Shown here: positions 1 through 13,200 of the stretch, piece after piece | How the letters are laid out: each line of letters begins with the position of its first letter | Position numbering within the stretch: position 1 is the stretch's first letter | Assembly: GCA_019056435.1 (NCBI GenBank) | Contig: CP077641.1 | Location: forward strand, 1,488,001-1,552,000 | Direction of reading: 5' to 3' | Source of the DNA: Stutzerimonas stutzeri | GTDB taxonomy: Bacteria > Pseudomonadota > Gammaproteobacteria > Pseudomonadales > Pseudomonadaceae | Length of the DNA stretch: 64,000 nt | Made by a program: the position numbers and the translations under genes | The notes under the pieces: generated by a model | What the model was told of the DNA's origin: nothing | What the model saw: the letters and a program-made list of their open reading frames with translations, nothing else | Database searches by the model: none

Positions 1-1
1 C

Positions 2-646
2 CCCCAGCTCGCCGAAAGCGTGGCTCAGGCGCTGCGGGCTGCCGGCTGGACGGTGGATCGGCTCGATGATGGCGTGGCGGCAGACCTGGCGCTGGCCAGC
101 GAAGACTACGCGCTGGCGATTCTCGATGTCGGCCTGCCTCGGCTCGATGGCTTTCAGGTGCTGGCGCGTCTGCGTGAAAGGGGCAAGACGCTGCCGGTGC
201 TGATACTCACCGCGCGCGGCGAGGTGAGCGACCGGGTGCACGGCCTCAACCTGGGCGCCGACGATTATCTGGCCAAGCCCTTCGAGCTGTCGGAGCTGGA
301 GGCCCGGGTCAAGGCGCTGCTGCGCCGCAGCGTGGCCGGCGGCGAGCGCCAGCAGCGCTGCGGCGCGCTGGTCTATGACCTGGACGCGCGCCGCTTCAGC
401 CTCGACGGCCAGGCGCTGAGCCTGACGTCGCGCGAGCAGGGCGTGCTCGAGGCGCTGATCACCCGGCCGGGACGGGTCATGAGCAAGGATCAGCTCGCCG
501 CGCTGGTCTTCGGCCTCGACGAGGACGCCAGCGCCGATGCCATCGAGATCTACATCCACCGGTTGCGCAAGAAGCTCGAAGGCGACGCGGTGCGTATCGT
601 CACGTTCCGCGGGTTGGGCTACCTGCTGGAGGCCGTGGATGCCTGA
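2..646 (+). CDS. OmpR-family response regulator, TctD-like, 5' end outside window
   Basis: Transcriptional regulator of a two-component pair. The visible part opens inside the receiver domain (the frame is open to the window edge, so roughly 15 N-terminal residues with the acidic pocket are missing; the internal GTG at 20 is not a start). The phospho-acceptor Asp lies in LAILDVGLPRLDGF, the conserved Lys in LAKPFEL, and a winged-helix DNA-binding domain follows, ending in FRGLGYLLEAVDA. It overlaps the sensor kinase start by 8 bases, so the two are translationally coupled. Because the partner kinase looks like TctE, this is probably a TctD-like regulator of organic acid uptake; the TAXI transporter 3.6 kb downstream is a candidate target, but that is inference. 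Confidence 0.9.
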   Translation, partial: PQLAESVAQALRAAGWTVDRLDDGVAADLALASEDYALAILDVGLPRLDGFQVLARLRERGKTLPVLILTARGEVSDRVHGLNLGADDYLAKPFELSELEARVKALLRRSVAGGERQQRCGALVYDLDARRFSLDGQALSLTSREQGVLEALITRPGRVMSKDQLAALVFGLDEDASADAIEIYIHRLRKKLEGDAVRIVTFRGLGYLLEAVDA

Positions 647-2052
647 TCCGCGCCCGCACGCTGGAAGCCTGCGTGCTGGATTGATGCTGTGGCTGGCGGC
701 GCTGCTTGCGCTGCTGTTGCTGTTTAGCAGCTGGAGCGCTTACTGGAACGGCCGGGCCGCTGCCGATACGGCTTATGACCGCACCTTGCTGGCCTCGGCG
801 CGGGCCATCGCCGACGGGTTGGTGACCAACGATGGCAAGTTGCGCGCCAACGTACCCTACGTCGCGCTGGATACTTTCGCGTACGACAGCGCGGGGCGCA
901 TCTACTATCAGGTGCTGGATACTGCCGGGCGGCTGGTCAGCGGCTATGAAAACCTGCCGGCGCCAGGTCCGGAGGTTCCGCGCACCGATGACTATCCGGC
1001 CCTGGCGCGCTTCTATGACGGCCAGTTCCAGGGCCAGGGCGTGCGCCTGGTCAGCCTGCTGCAACCGCTCAGCGACCCCGAACTCACGGGTATCGCCGAG
1101 ATCCGCGTCGCCGAAACCCTGGGCGCGCGCGAACGCATGGCGCGCAGCCTGCTCACCGATACCCTCTGGCGGGTCGGGGTGCTGGCGATCGCCGCGCTGT
1201 TGCTGGTCTGGCTGGCGGTGAGTCGGGCGTTGCGTCCGTTGGGGCGGCTCAGCGAGGCGGTGGAACTGCGCGAACCGGACGATCTGCGTCCACTGCCGCT
1301 GGTGTCCGTGCAGCGGGAGTTCCGGCCGCTGGTGCTTGCCCTTAACCATTTCACCGAGCGGCTGCGGGGCCAGCTCGAGCGACAGGCGCAGTTCATCGCC
1401 GACGCCTCCCACGAGTTGCGTACCCCGCTGGCGGCGCTCAAGGCACGTCTTGAGCTGGGCCTGCGCGATCCGGAGCCGCAGCGCTGGAAGCAGACCCTGG
1501 AAGAGGCTGAAGAGCACACCGATCGCGTCGTGCACCTGGCCAACCAGCTCCTGTCCCTGGCGCGCATCGAAAGCGGCGCGCAATCGATCGCCGAGGGTGG
1601 TGCCCAACGCCTGGACCTGTCGCAGCTGGCCCGCGAGCTCCGGGCTGGCGATGGCCGCGCTGGCCCATCAGCGGGGCGTGGCCCTGGCGTTGGAAGCAGA
1701 CCGGCCGGTATGGGTGCATGGCGAACCGACCCTGCTCAACGAACTGCTCAGCAACCTGGTCGACAACGCCCTGGCGCATACGCCGGCCGGTGGCAACGTG
1801 GTGATTCGGGTCCTGCCGCAGCGCATTCTGGAAGTCGAGGATGACGGCCCCGGAATCCCGGCCAGCGAGCGTGAGCGGGTGTTTGCGCGCTTCTACCAAG
1901 TTGCGCGGGGGCGCGGGGCGGGGCTTGGTCTGGCGATCGTCGGTGAGATCAGCCGCGCCCATCGCGCCGGCGTCGAGCTGGGGCAGGGCGCGCTGGGTGG
2001 TTTGCTGGTCAAGGTGCGCTTTCCCTCGTCAGACCCGGATGCCAGCGATTGA
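639..2052 (+). CDS. TctE-like sensor histidine kinase, frameshifted
   Basis: Inner-membrane sensor kinase partner of the preceding regulator. It has a membrane helix at about residues 14-30, a periplasmic 2CSK_N/TctE-type domain (AYDRTLLASARAIADGL onward), a second helix near 185-205, an H-box with the phospho-acceptor His at about residue 258 (SHELRTPL), an N-box (NELLSNLVDNALAHT), and G boxes (DDGPGIP, GAGLGLAIV). The frame changes at about 1640-1641: the first frame carries the H-box, the second the ATPase domain. Removing one C there gives a 470-residue protein of normal length. ATG 639 overlaps the regulator stop. The 3' end overlaps the convergent cyclase gene by 24 bases. I treat the shift as a likely sequence error. 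Confidence 0.85.
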
Positions 2053-3955
2053 GGGCATGGCGGTGATTGGCGCGCAGGCGAGCTGGTTGCGACCGCTGTG
2101 TTTGGCGCGATAGAGCGCGGCATCGGCTGCAGCGAGCAGTTGCGCCGGCGTGCAGTCGGGTAGCGATTCCAGCGTCGTCACGCCGATGCTGATGCTCAAG
2201 GTCAGTCGCGTTTCGCCATGGACCGGCTGGAGTCGCTGGACCGCCGCGCGGATGCGTTCGGCCTGCTCGACAGCCTCCTGCGGGCCAAGCGCCGGCAGGA
2301 TCATGGCGAACTCCTCGCCGCCATAGCGGGCCACCACGTCCCCGGCCCGCTGGCCGTGCTGACGAAGCGTTTCGGCGACCTGACGCAGGCATTGGTCGCC
2401 AAACGGGTGACCGTAGGTGTCGTTGATGCGCTTGAAGTGGTCGATGTCGAGCAACAGCACCGACAATGGCACTTCGGTGCGGATCGCGCGACGAATCTCC
2501 TCGTCGAGCATCAGATCGAAATGGCCCCGGTTGTGCAGCTGGGTCAGCGCATCGGTGACGCTGACGCGTGCGAGCTGAGCGTTGACCTGCTCCAGGCCGC
2601 GCTTGGCATCCTCCAGGGCGCGGGTGCGTTCGTAGACACGTGCTTCCAGCGCTTCGTTGTTGCGGATCTGCAGCGCCAGGGCCTCCTGTTGCGCCTGTAG
2701 CCGGGATTCGCGCTCGAACGCCAGGGCTTGCGAGGCGCGCAGTGCGCTTTGCTGGGCGCTGATCCGCCGCTCACGCTCGTGATTGATGCGCTCGGCCAGC
2801 GCGATCGAGAGCAGCACGAACTCGGTGAACATGCCGATCAGCTGGCCGTGCAGCGTCAGCGGCGTCAACGGCAGAACGCCCTCGAGGGCGAGCAGATGCG
2901 CGATGGTCGCCAGGAGCAGGGTTGCCCAGGCGATGGTAAACAGTCGGGCCGAGCCATTGCCGCGCAGCCAGAGGTTGATCACCGCCGCCATGGTCAGCAC
3001 GCAGTGCACGAGCACCATCGGCTCGATCGCCAGGTAGCGCGCCAGGTCGGGTGCGGCAAGGAGCGTCAGGATCACCACCGCCCAGTAGATCATCAACCCC
3101 CAGGTCACCTGCCATGGCCAGCCACCGTAGCGGCGAGTGCCCAGGAAGCGGCTGGCGAAGAGCAGGGGTGTAAACAAACTCAGAGCGGCGGACAAGGCAT
3201 AGAAGCGGCGCGTGAGCGGGGGTGTTTCCGGCCAGAGGAACAGCTGGCCGAAGCCGGTCATCGCCAGGATGTAGAACAGCGCGCAGAGCAGGTAGACGAC
3301 ATAGAACAGGTAGGCCGTATCGCGGGTGAAAACGAACAGGCTGCAGTTGTAGAGCAGGATGACCAGCATGCCGCCCAGAAACAGGCTGATCATCGCCACA
3401 TCGGCAACCTTGTCCGCGGCGAAGGCCGCCTCGTCGAGCAGGGTCATCGGCAACGCCATCAGCTCCCGCGCCTGCAGCTGCATGTACACCACCACCGGCT
3501 CGTCCGGCACCACCGTGAGCGGGAACACCAGGTTGTGGCTCTCGACCGGCCGAACGGCCATGGGCAGGTGGTCACCCGCCCGCATCAACGGGCCCCAGGT
3601 GCCGCGGTCGGGGTAGAACAGGCGTACGCGCACCTCATCGAACACCGGCCATTTCAGGCTCAGGTACCAGGTGCTGGCGTCGGGAAGCGCGCGGCCGTCA
3701 AGGGCGAAGCGCAGCCAGGCCCCCTTCAGACTGCTTGCCCAGGTTGGGTTTGCCGAGCGGCTGCCAGGCCCAGTTTTCGGTTGCGGCCGCGGGGAAGGCC
3801 GCGTCGCGGTGCCCTGCCACCCATTCGATGCTGCCGGCGCGCAATGTCAGGCCATCCTTGGAAAGGATGTCCGGGCCGGCGGCCATGGCTGACGAACCGA
3901 GCAGCACAGCCAGCAGGGCCATCAGACAACGGAGCGTGAGCAGACGGATGTGCAT
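2029..3955 (-). CDS. 7TM-DISM diguanylate cyclase, frameshifted
   Basis: Membrane enzyme predicted to make c-di-GMP from two GTP. From the N-terminus: a signal peptide (MHIRLLTLRCLMALLAVLLG, cleavage after SAMA), a periplasmic 7TMR-DISM extracellular domain, seven membrane helices, a coiled coil (from about EALALQIRNNEALEARV), and a GGDEF domain. The active site is GGEEF (RYGGEEFAMILP), and an RxxD inhibitory site (RAGD) lies five residues before it, so the enzyme should be active and product-inhibited. The reading frame breaks at the C run at 3720-3724; four C instead of five joins both parts into about 641 residues. ATG 3955 gives the signal peptide directly; ATG 3979 is an alternative. Confidence 0.85.
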
Positions 3956-4284
3956 CGTGACGGTGAGACCTCGGTTCATCGCTCGGTGGCCGGTCGAGCG
4001 TTCGGAGCGCAGGGCAAAGCGCGAACGATACGGATGATATCGTTTTGATTCCATCGGGAACTGGCCAGTGGCCCGGCCGTCTATCGGAAGCCGGAACGGC
4101 AGCGTGTCAAACCGCGTAGCCGCCCGGTGAGCACACGCGGATTTCGCAACCGACGCGGTTGTGAGCTGCGTGCCCACGGCTTTTCATTCGTGCCAGCGGT
4201 TAGGACCGGTTAAACTCCGGGTTCCGATCGAAAAGGCCCACAAGGTTCGGCCGGATTTAACAACAACTCAAAAGGAGATATCCC
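3956..4284. other. Divergent intergenic region, cyclase / TAXI binding protein
   Basis: About 330 bases without a gene between two divergent starts; it must hold both promoters. A small palindrome CAACCG-ACG-CGGTTG lies at 4147-4161, and CGGTTA is directly repeated around 4197-4216, close to where the TAXI promoter should be. I cannot assign a convincing -35/-10 pair. A strong ribosome site (AAAGGAGAT) precedes the ATG at 4285. Confidence 0.4.
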
Positions 4285-5250
4285 ATGAAAGGCGCATCCT
4301 TCGCATGGGTCCTGTCAGCAGCACTGGCGGGCACCACCTTCGCTGGCGTGGCTCAGGCACAAGAGAATTTCGTCACCATCGGCACCGGCGGCCAGACGGG
4401 TGTTTATTACGTAGCCGGCCAGTCGATCTGCCGCTTCGTCAACCGTAACGCCGAGGACCTCAAGTGCAACGCCCCGGCCAGCGGCGGCGGTGTGGCCAAC
4501 GTCAACGGCCTGCGCAGCGGCGAATTCAACTTCGGCATCATGCAGTCCGACCATCAGTACAAGGCGATGGAAGGCGTGGCGCCGTTCGAGAAGGAAGGCA
4601 AGATGGATGACATCCGCGCCGTCTTCTCGCTGCAGAGCGAAGTCTTCACCGTGCTGGCGCGCCGTGACGCCAACATCAAGGGCCTCGACGATCTGAAAGG
4701 CAAGCGCGTCAATATCGGTAACCCCGGTTCCGGTCAGCGCGACACCCTGGAAGAAATCATGAAGGTCAAGGGCTGGGACAAGTCGGCCTTCGCCCTTGCC
4801 GCCGAGCTGAAGCCGGCCGAGCAGGCCAGCGCGCTGGGTGACAACAACATCGACGCCATGACCTACTTCGTGGGCCATCCGAACGGCGCGATCCAGGAAG
4901 CCACCACCACCGTCGATGCCGTCCTGGTACCGATCACCGGCCCGGAAATCGACAAGCTGCTGGCCGACAAGACCTACTACACCAAGGCCGAGATTCCCGG
5001 CGGCCTGTACAAGGGCAACGACAACGCCACCCAGTCGATCGGTGGCAAGGCCGTGCTGTCCACCACCTCCAAGGTCGACGCGGATGTGGTCTACAAGCTG
5101 GTCAAGTCGGTGTTCGAGAACCTCGAGCGCTTCCAGCGCCTGCACCCGGCATTCAAGGACCTGAAAGCCGAAGACATGATCAAGGTTGGCCTGTCCGCCC
5201 CGCTGCATGAAGGTGCCGAGCGCTACTACAAGGAGCGTGGCTGGATGTAA
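4285..5250 (+). CDS. TAXI-family TRAP transporter solute-binding protein
   Basis: Periplasmic receptor of a TAXI-type tripartite (TRAP) transporter. The 321-residue protein has a signal peptide ending VAQA before QENFVTIGTGG, followed by the family hallmark GTGGQTGVYYVAG, and FGIMQSDHQY, LKGKRVNIGNPGSGQR and TYFVGHPNG, all typical of TAXI proteins, which bind small carboxylates such as glutamate or 2-oxoglutarate. The substrate here cannot be read from sequence. An excellent Shine-Dalgarno supports ATG 4285. The fused permease begins 129 bases downstream, after a hairpin that probably keeps the receptor in molar excess. Confidence 0.93.
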   Translation: MKGASFAWVLSAALAGTTFAGVAQAQENFVTIGTGGQTGVYYVAGQSICRFVNRNAEDLKCNAPASGGGVANVNGLRSGEFNFGIMQSDHQYKAMEGVAPFEKEGKMDDIRAVFSLQSEVFTVLARRDANIKGLDDLKGKRVNIGNPGSGQRDTLEEIMKVKGWDKSAFALAAELKPAEQASALGDNNIDAMTYFVGHPNGAIQEATTTVDAVLVPITGPEIDKLLADKTYYTKAEIPGGLYKGNDNATQSIGGKAVLSTTSKVDADVVYKLVKSVFENLERFQRLHPAFKDLKAEDMIKVGLSAPLHEGAERYYKERGWM

Positions 5251-5305
5251 CGGACCCGGGCCCGCTGCGCTCTGCGGCGGGCCTGCCGTCCGCGGCTCTC
5301 GTCTG

Positions 5306-5342
5306 AAAACCCGTGCGTCTTGCTTCCCGAGCCACGGGTTTT
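5306..5342 (+). terminator. Hairpin between TAXI receptor and permease (partial terminator)
   Basis: Perfect 10-base stem AAAACCCGTG (5306-5315) and CACGGGTTTT (5333-5342) with a 17-base loop, 56 bases after the receptor stop. It resembles an intrinsic terminator with a short U tract. Its place between receptor and permease suggests attenuation or 3'-end stabilisation of the receptor message. Confidence 0.6.
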
Positions 5343-5379
5343 CGCGGTTTCCGTTACCTGAAAAAACAGGCCACATTCG

Positions 5380-7932
<2,553 letters not shown>

Positions 7933-7944
7933 CGCGTCGGGCGT

Positions 7945-7983
7945 AAAAAGCCCCGGTCATGCATGGCATGGCCGGGGCTTTTT
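7945..7983. terminator. Bidirectional intrinsic terminator
   Basis: AAAAAGCCCCGGTCATG pairs with CATGGCCGGGGCTTTTT (17-base arms, one G-U-type mismatch) around a short loop. A/T runs on both sides let it serve the permease gene on + and the Na/Pi gene on -. Confidence 0.92.
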
Positions 7984-8000
7984 GTTTGGGGCCGTTCAGT

Positions 8001-9692
8001 TCAGGTTCTGGCGGGTTTGCCTGGCAGCGGCGCAGGGGCCACCTGCGGCTTTTGCGGCGGGTCGACCGGTTGTCGACCTCGCTGGGCCTGTTGTCCTTCC
8101 AGGGCGGCATAGGCCGCGCTGCAGAACAACGAATTCAGTCGCTTCATGTCGGCGATCAGCTCCAGGTGGGCGGCGCTGGTTTCGATGCTCTCGACCACCT
8201 GCTGGTGCAGACGATGGACGTGTGCGTGCGCCAGTTCGCGCTCCTTCTTGCGGAACTGTCGCTTCTGCTGAAGGAGCTGGCGTGCGCTGGCCGAGTCGCC
8301 GGAGAGAAACACCGACAAGCCCAGACTCAGGTTGGCGCAGAGCAGGGCATGCAGCTGGCTGAGCTCGGCGACGCCGCGGTCGGAAAACGAGCGACGCTTG
8401 GATGTCTTGAGGTTCTGCACCTTGCCGAGCATGTGTTCGATGATGTCGCCGGCCTGTTCCAGATTGATTGCCAGCTCGATGATCTCGGCCCAGCGTCGGC
8501 TCTCCTGCTCGGCCAGGTCATCGCGCGGCATGCGGGCGAGGTAGAGCTTGACGCCGCTGTAGAGCGCATCGACATCGTCATCCAGGCGGCGGATGTCGTC
8601 GCCGGGTTCGGGGCGGTCTTCGCGCAGCGCCTCAAGCAACCGCGCCAGCATGATTTCGACCAGATCGCCGATGCGCAGGGTTTCCCGCGTGGCATTGGCC
8701 AGCGCGAGGGTCGGTGTATCCAGTGCTGCGGGGTCCAGGTGGCGGGGTTGTGCGACGCCGTTATCCTGCGCCCGCTCTGGAAGCAGGCGTTCGCACAGGT
8801 CAGCCATGGGCCTGACCGTGGGCAGCAAGAGCAGGCATCGCAGCGAGTTGTAGACCAGGTGAAAGGCGATCACCTGCGTCTGCGGGCTGTAGCCCAGGCC
8901 GCTCATCCATTCGACGAGCATCGGCAGGAACGGCAACACCAGCAATCCGGCGAGCTTGTACAGGAGATTGCCGAGCGCTACCCGCCGGGCCGGAACCGGT
9001 TGCGGTGTGGCGTTGAGCCACGCCAGCACACCGCTACCAACATTGGCGCCGATCACGACGCCCAGCGCCACCGGCAGGCCGATCAGCCCAGCGCTCGCCA
9101 GTGTCGCGATCAGTAGCACGGCGGCCAGGCTGGAATAGGAAATCACCGCGAACAGCGCGCCCACGACCACCGCCAGCAGGGTGTCGCCGGCCAGCGAGGA
9201 GAACAGCACCTGCATACCGCGCGCTTCGGTGATCGGCTCGGCTGCGGCGACAATCAGCTGCAATGCCAGGATGATCAGGCCCAGGCCGATCAGTACGCGA
9301 CCGAGCTGACCGGCGCGCGTCTGCTTACGCGACAGGAACAGGCAAACGCCGACCAGGGTGAACAGGGGCGACAGCCAGGACAGGTCCAGTGTCAGTACCC
9401 GCGCCATCAATGCCGTGCCGACGTCGGCGCCGAGCATGACCGCCAGTGCCGTGGGCAGGGTCATCAGGCTCTGCGCGACGAAGGAGATCGCGAGCAGCGC
9501 GGTGGCGTTGCTGCTCTGCACCAAGGCGGTTACGCCAATGCCTGCAGTGAAGGCCATCGGTGCGTTGGCCATGCTGTGCCCGAGCAGCCGCCGCAGATGC
9601 GAGCCATACACCCGCATGATCCCGGTACGCACGATATGCGTACCCCAGACCAGTAACGCGATGGAGGACAGCAGGTGCAACAGCGTCAGCAT
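8001..9692 (-). CDS. Na+/phosphate cotransporter family protein with PhoU-like tail
   Basis: NptA/YjbB-type protein of about 563 residues from ATG 9692; an earlier in-frame start at 9731 is possible but poorer. The first half holds the two inverted membrane repeats of the family, each with its Ser-rich motif: TALVQSSNATALLAISF and, modified, FAVISYSSLAAVLLIATL. The C-terminal half (from about NATRETLRIGDLVEIML) is a helical PhoU-like domain. Family members move inorganic phosphate with Na+, in some bacteria mainly outward. The second motif reads SYSS rather than QSSS, so direction and ion use are uncertain. No Pho box is evident upstream. Confidence 0.88.
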   Translation of the reverse strand: MLTLLHLLSSIALLVWGTHIVRTGIMRVYGSHLRRLLGHSMANAPMAFTAGIGVTALVQSSNATALLAISFVAQSLMTLPTALAVMLGADVGTALMARVLTLDLSWLSPLFTLVGVCLFLSRKQTRAGQLGRVLIGLGLIILALQLIVAAAEPITEARGMQVLFSSLAGDTLLAVVVGALFAVISYSSLAAVLLIATLASAGLIGLPVALGVVIGANVGSGVLAWLNATPQPVPARRVALGNLLYKLAGLLVLPFLPMLVEWMSGLGYSPQTQVIAFHLVYNSLRCLLLLPTVRPMADLCERLLPERAQDNGVAQPRHLDPAALDTPTLALANATRETLRIGDLVEIMLARLLEALREDRPEPGDDIRRLDDDVDALYSGVKLYLARMPRDDLAEQESRRWAEIIELAINLEQAGDIIEHMLGKVQNLKTSKRRSFSDRGVAELSQLHALLCANLSLGLSVFLSGDSASARQLLQQKRQFRKKERELAHAHVHRLHQQVVESIETSAAHLELIADMKRLNSLFCSAAYAALEGQQAQRGRQPVDPPQKPQVAPAPLPGKPART

Positions 9693-9800
9693 CAGGCGCG
9701 ACCCCCTGGAGGTTCGACGATCCACGACCACAGCCGCTGCGCCTGGGCAGGCCGATCGCTGTGGGGTATGGAAAGTTGACCCTCGTCCGGAGTCGGCCGT

Positions 9801-10015
9801 TCAGTAGCCCATGCCCAGCAAGACGTCGTCGATCCGGCGGATCTTTTCCACGGTGTTGGTCACCGGGCTGCGCCCCATGTATTCGACGGTGCCGGTGCCC
9901 TAGGCCAGCGCGATCATCAGCTTGAACGGGTGCTATGCGGGACCGGCTCCTGGGCATGCAGCAGCGGCGTGGCGCCCAGGGTGGCGGAAAGGACGAGCAG
10001 CGTCTTGCGGCTCAC
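9801..10015 (-). pseudogene. Remnant of a small exported protein
   Basis: From GTG 10015 the - strand encodes a clean signal peptide (MSRKTLLVLSATLGATPLLHA) and then breaks. A second frame continues FKLMIALA, hits a TAG, and goes on GTGTVEYMGRSPVTNTVEKI to a stop at 9801. One missing C near 9928-9930 plus one base change at the TAG would restore a protein of about 71 residues. I do not recognise the family. It could be a decayed gene or a functional one hit by the same kind of sequence error seen elsewhere in this window. Confidence 0.4.
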
Positions 10016-10207
10016 GAACGACTCCCGAACCCATGCTAGGCAGCCGCGGCGCCATTGATATTGGTCGAGAAAAGCAAAAGGGCAGGGCGAAAGGAGGAGA
10101 AATACCGCGACACGGCCTGTCGCATCCGGGATGCAGACTCAAGCGCACGGCTCGCTCCCCTGCGGAGCGGCCTGTAACCTAGCGACTTCTGTTCACGCGG
10201 TGCGCCC

Positions 10208-13200
10208 ATGCTCAGCCTCTACCACGCCCCTGATCTCGAAACCCTCGGCGAACTGGCCACCACGCTGCTCGCCCAGCCGCTGGCCGACCCCTTCGCGCCG
10301 GCGCGGGTGGTGGTGCCGAGCCAGGGCATGGGCCGCTGGCTGACCCTGGAGCTGGCGCGCCGGCAGGGCATCGCCATGCAGCTCGAGCTGCAGCTGCCGG
10401 CGGCCTTCGTCTGGGACCTGAGTCGCACGGTGCTGGGCAGCCTGCCCGAGCAGTCGGCGTTCTCCCCGACCACCCTGACCTGGCGTCTGTATGGCTGGCT
10501 CTGCGAGCCGGCCAATCTCGAGCTGGCACCGCGTCTGGCGCAGTACCTCGACGGCGGCGATGAGCGCCGGCGGCTGTCATTGGCGGCCAAGATAGCCGAC
10601 GTCTTCGACCAGTACCTGCTCTATCGCGACGACTGGCTGGCGGCCTGGGAGCGTGGCGAAACCCTCGACCTCGGTCCCGACGAAGCCTGGCAGGCGCTGC
10701 TCTGGCGCGAACTGACCAAGGACGGCCACCCGCACCGCGCGCGCCTGCTCGGCGACCTGCTGCAGCGCCTTTACCGCGACGAGCCGTTGCCGGACCTGCC
10801 CGAGCGCCTGCTGGTGTTCGGCATCAGCAGCCTACCGCCGCACCATCTTCGTGTGCTCGACGGCCTGGCGCGGCATATCGACGTGGTGGTCTGCGCGCTC
10901 AACCCGAGCCGCGAGGCCTGGGGCGAGATTCGCGATATCCGCGAGCTGGCCAGGCAACCGGAGAGCGGCGCCGATGACTGGTATCTGGACGTCGGCCATC
11001 CGCTGCTGGCGAGTCTCGGCAAGCAGGGCCGCGACTTTTTCGACTCGCTGTTCAGCCTGACCGCCAGCGAAGGCAGTGAGGAATTCGGCCTGTATTCCGA
11101 AGACGAGGACCTGCACGACGACAGCCTGCTGCATGCCTTGCAGAACGACATCCTGCGCCTGCGCACCCGCCTGCCCGATGAGCGCATCAGCCTGGCCGAG
11201 AACGACCGTTCGCTGGAGGTGCATATCGCCCACTCGCCGCTGCGCGAGGTGGAAATCCTCCACGATCAGCTGCTGGCGCGCTTCGCCGCCGACCCGGCGC
11301 TGACGCCGGACCAGGTGGTGGTGCTGACCCCCGACATTGAACGTTATGCGCCCTTCATCGAGGCGGTTTTCGCCCCGCGCGAGGGCAGCCCGCGGATTCC
11401 CTACAGCCTCGCCGACCGCAGCCTGCGCGCCGAGGTGCCGTTGATCGAGGCCTTCCTTGAACTGCTGTTGCTGGCGCAGAGCCGTTTCGCCGCCGAGGAA
11501 ATCCTCGCCTGGCTGGAACAGCCGGCCATCGCCCGCCGCGCCGGCATTGAGAGCGAAGACCTGCCGCTGCTGCGTGACTGGCTGCGCGAGGCCGGCGTGC
11601 GCTGGGGCCGCGATGGCGAGCAGCGCGCACGGCTGGGCCTGCCGGCCGAGCCGGCCTTTACCTGGCGCCAAGGGCTGGACCGCCTGCTGCTGGGCTTCGC
11701 TGCACCGCCGCAGCTGGCCGGCGACCGCGCGCCCTTGCTTGGCGAGCACTGGCCGCTGGATGCGCTGGAAGGCGCGCGCGGGCAGTTGCTCGGGCGATTG
11801 GTGGACTTCGTCGAGCGGCTCGGCAGCCTGGCCGATCAACTGGCTCGGCCGCGCCCGCTGGCCGAGTGGGCGGATGACCTGCAAGTGCTGATCGATACGC
11901 TGTTCGACGAGCGCGAGGCCGGCGAGACGCTGCTGCTGCTCTCCCAGGCCTGCGCCGCCCTGCGCGATCAGGCCCAGGCCGCCGACCTCACCCGGCCCAT
12001 CGAGCTGGAACTGGTGCACCAGCAGCTCAGCGCCGCGTTGCAGCAGGGCGGCGGCGCCTCCGGCTTTCTCACCGGTGCGGTGACCTTCTGCACCATGGTG
12101 CCGATGCGCAGCCTGCCGTTCCGAGTGGTCTGCCTGCTCGGCCTGGACGATGGCGCCTTCCCGCGGCGCACGCCTCCTTCGGGCTTCGACCTGATCGGCC
12201 GGCATCCGCGCCGTGGCGACCGGGCGCGGCGTCTCGACGACCGCTACCTGCTGCTGGAGACGCTGCTCTCGGCGCGCCAGGCGCTGTACCTGTCCTATGT
12301 CGGCCGCGACCCGCGCGACAACGCCGTGCTGCCGCCCTCGGTGCTGCTCAGCGAGGTGCTCGAGGCGGTGGACATGACCGCCGTGCTGGCCGACGGGGCG
12401 CGGCCGGTCAGCCAGAAGATCCTCATCGCGCATCCGCTGCAGCCGTTCTCGCCGCGTAATTTCGGCGAAGCGCCCTGTGCCGGCTATTCGCTGCCCTGGT
12501 TCCGCGCCGCCCAGCGCCTGGCCGAGCCACCACAGGCGCAGGCGCAACCCTTCTCCAGCCTGCTCGCCGAACCCGATGAGGCCTGGCTGACCATCGAGCC
12601 GTCGCAGCTGCTGCAGTGCTTCCGCCACCCGGCGCGCTTCCTGCTCGAACAGCGCCTCGGTCTGCGCCTGGCCGATGATCAGGAATCGCTTGCCAGCGAC
12701 GAACCGTTCGACCTGGAAATGCCGGCCTGGAACGGCCTGCGCCGCCTGTCGCTGCAAGCCATGCAGCAGGGCTGGAGCGACGAGGAGGAGCGGCGCATGG
12801 CTTGCGCGGCGGGCTGGCTGCCCACCGGCGAGCTGGGCCAGGCGCTGTGGGGCAAACTGCGCGGACCGGTGCGTGCCTTTGCACCGCGGCTGTTCGAACT
12901 GCGCCCGGACGCCGTGCCCGAGCCGCTGCCGGTGGATATCACCCTGGCTGGCGTGCGCATCCATGGCTGGCTCGATGGCGTGACGCCGGGCGGGCTGTTC
13001 GGCTGGAAGCTCGGCCGCCTCGGCGAATGGGACCTGCCGCCGTTCTGGCTGCGCCACCTGCTGCTCAACCTGTGCGCCACGCCCGGCATCGAACGCCACA
13101 GCCTGATGCTTTCGCCGGCCGGTGACTGGCAGCTGGGGCCGCTGGCCAACGCCGCCGAGCTGCTGGAGCCCTGGCTGGTGGCCTACCGCAGCGCGATCCG

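Noticed and set aside
639..2052. Treating the sensor kinase, recD, pstC, pstA and pelB as true pseudogenes or as programmed frameshifts
   Set aside because: No slippery heptamer or stimulatory structure is seen, the breaks fall in plain homopolymers, and the pattern covers unrelated genes at an even rate.
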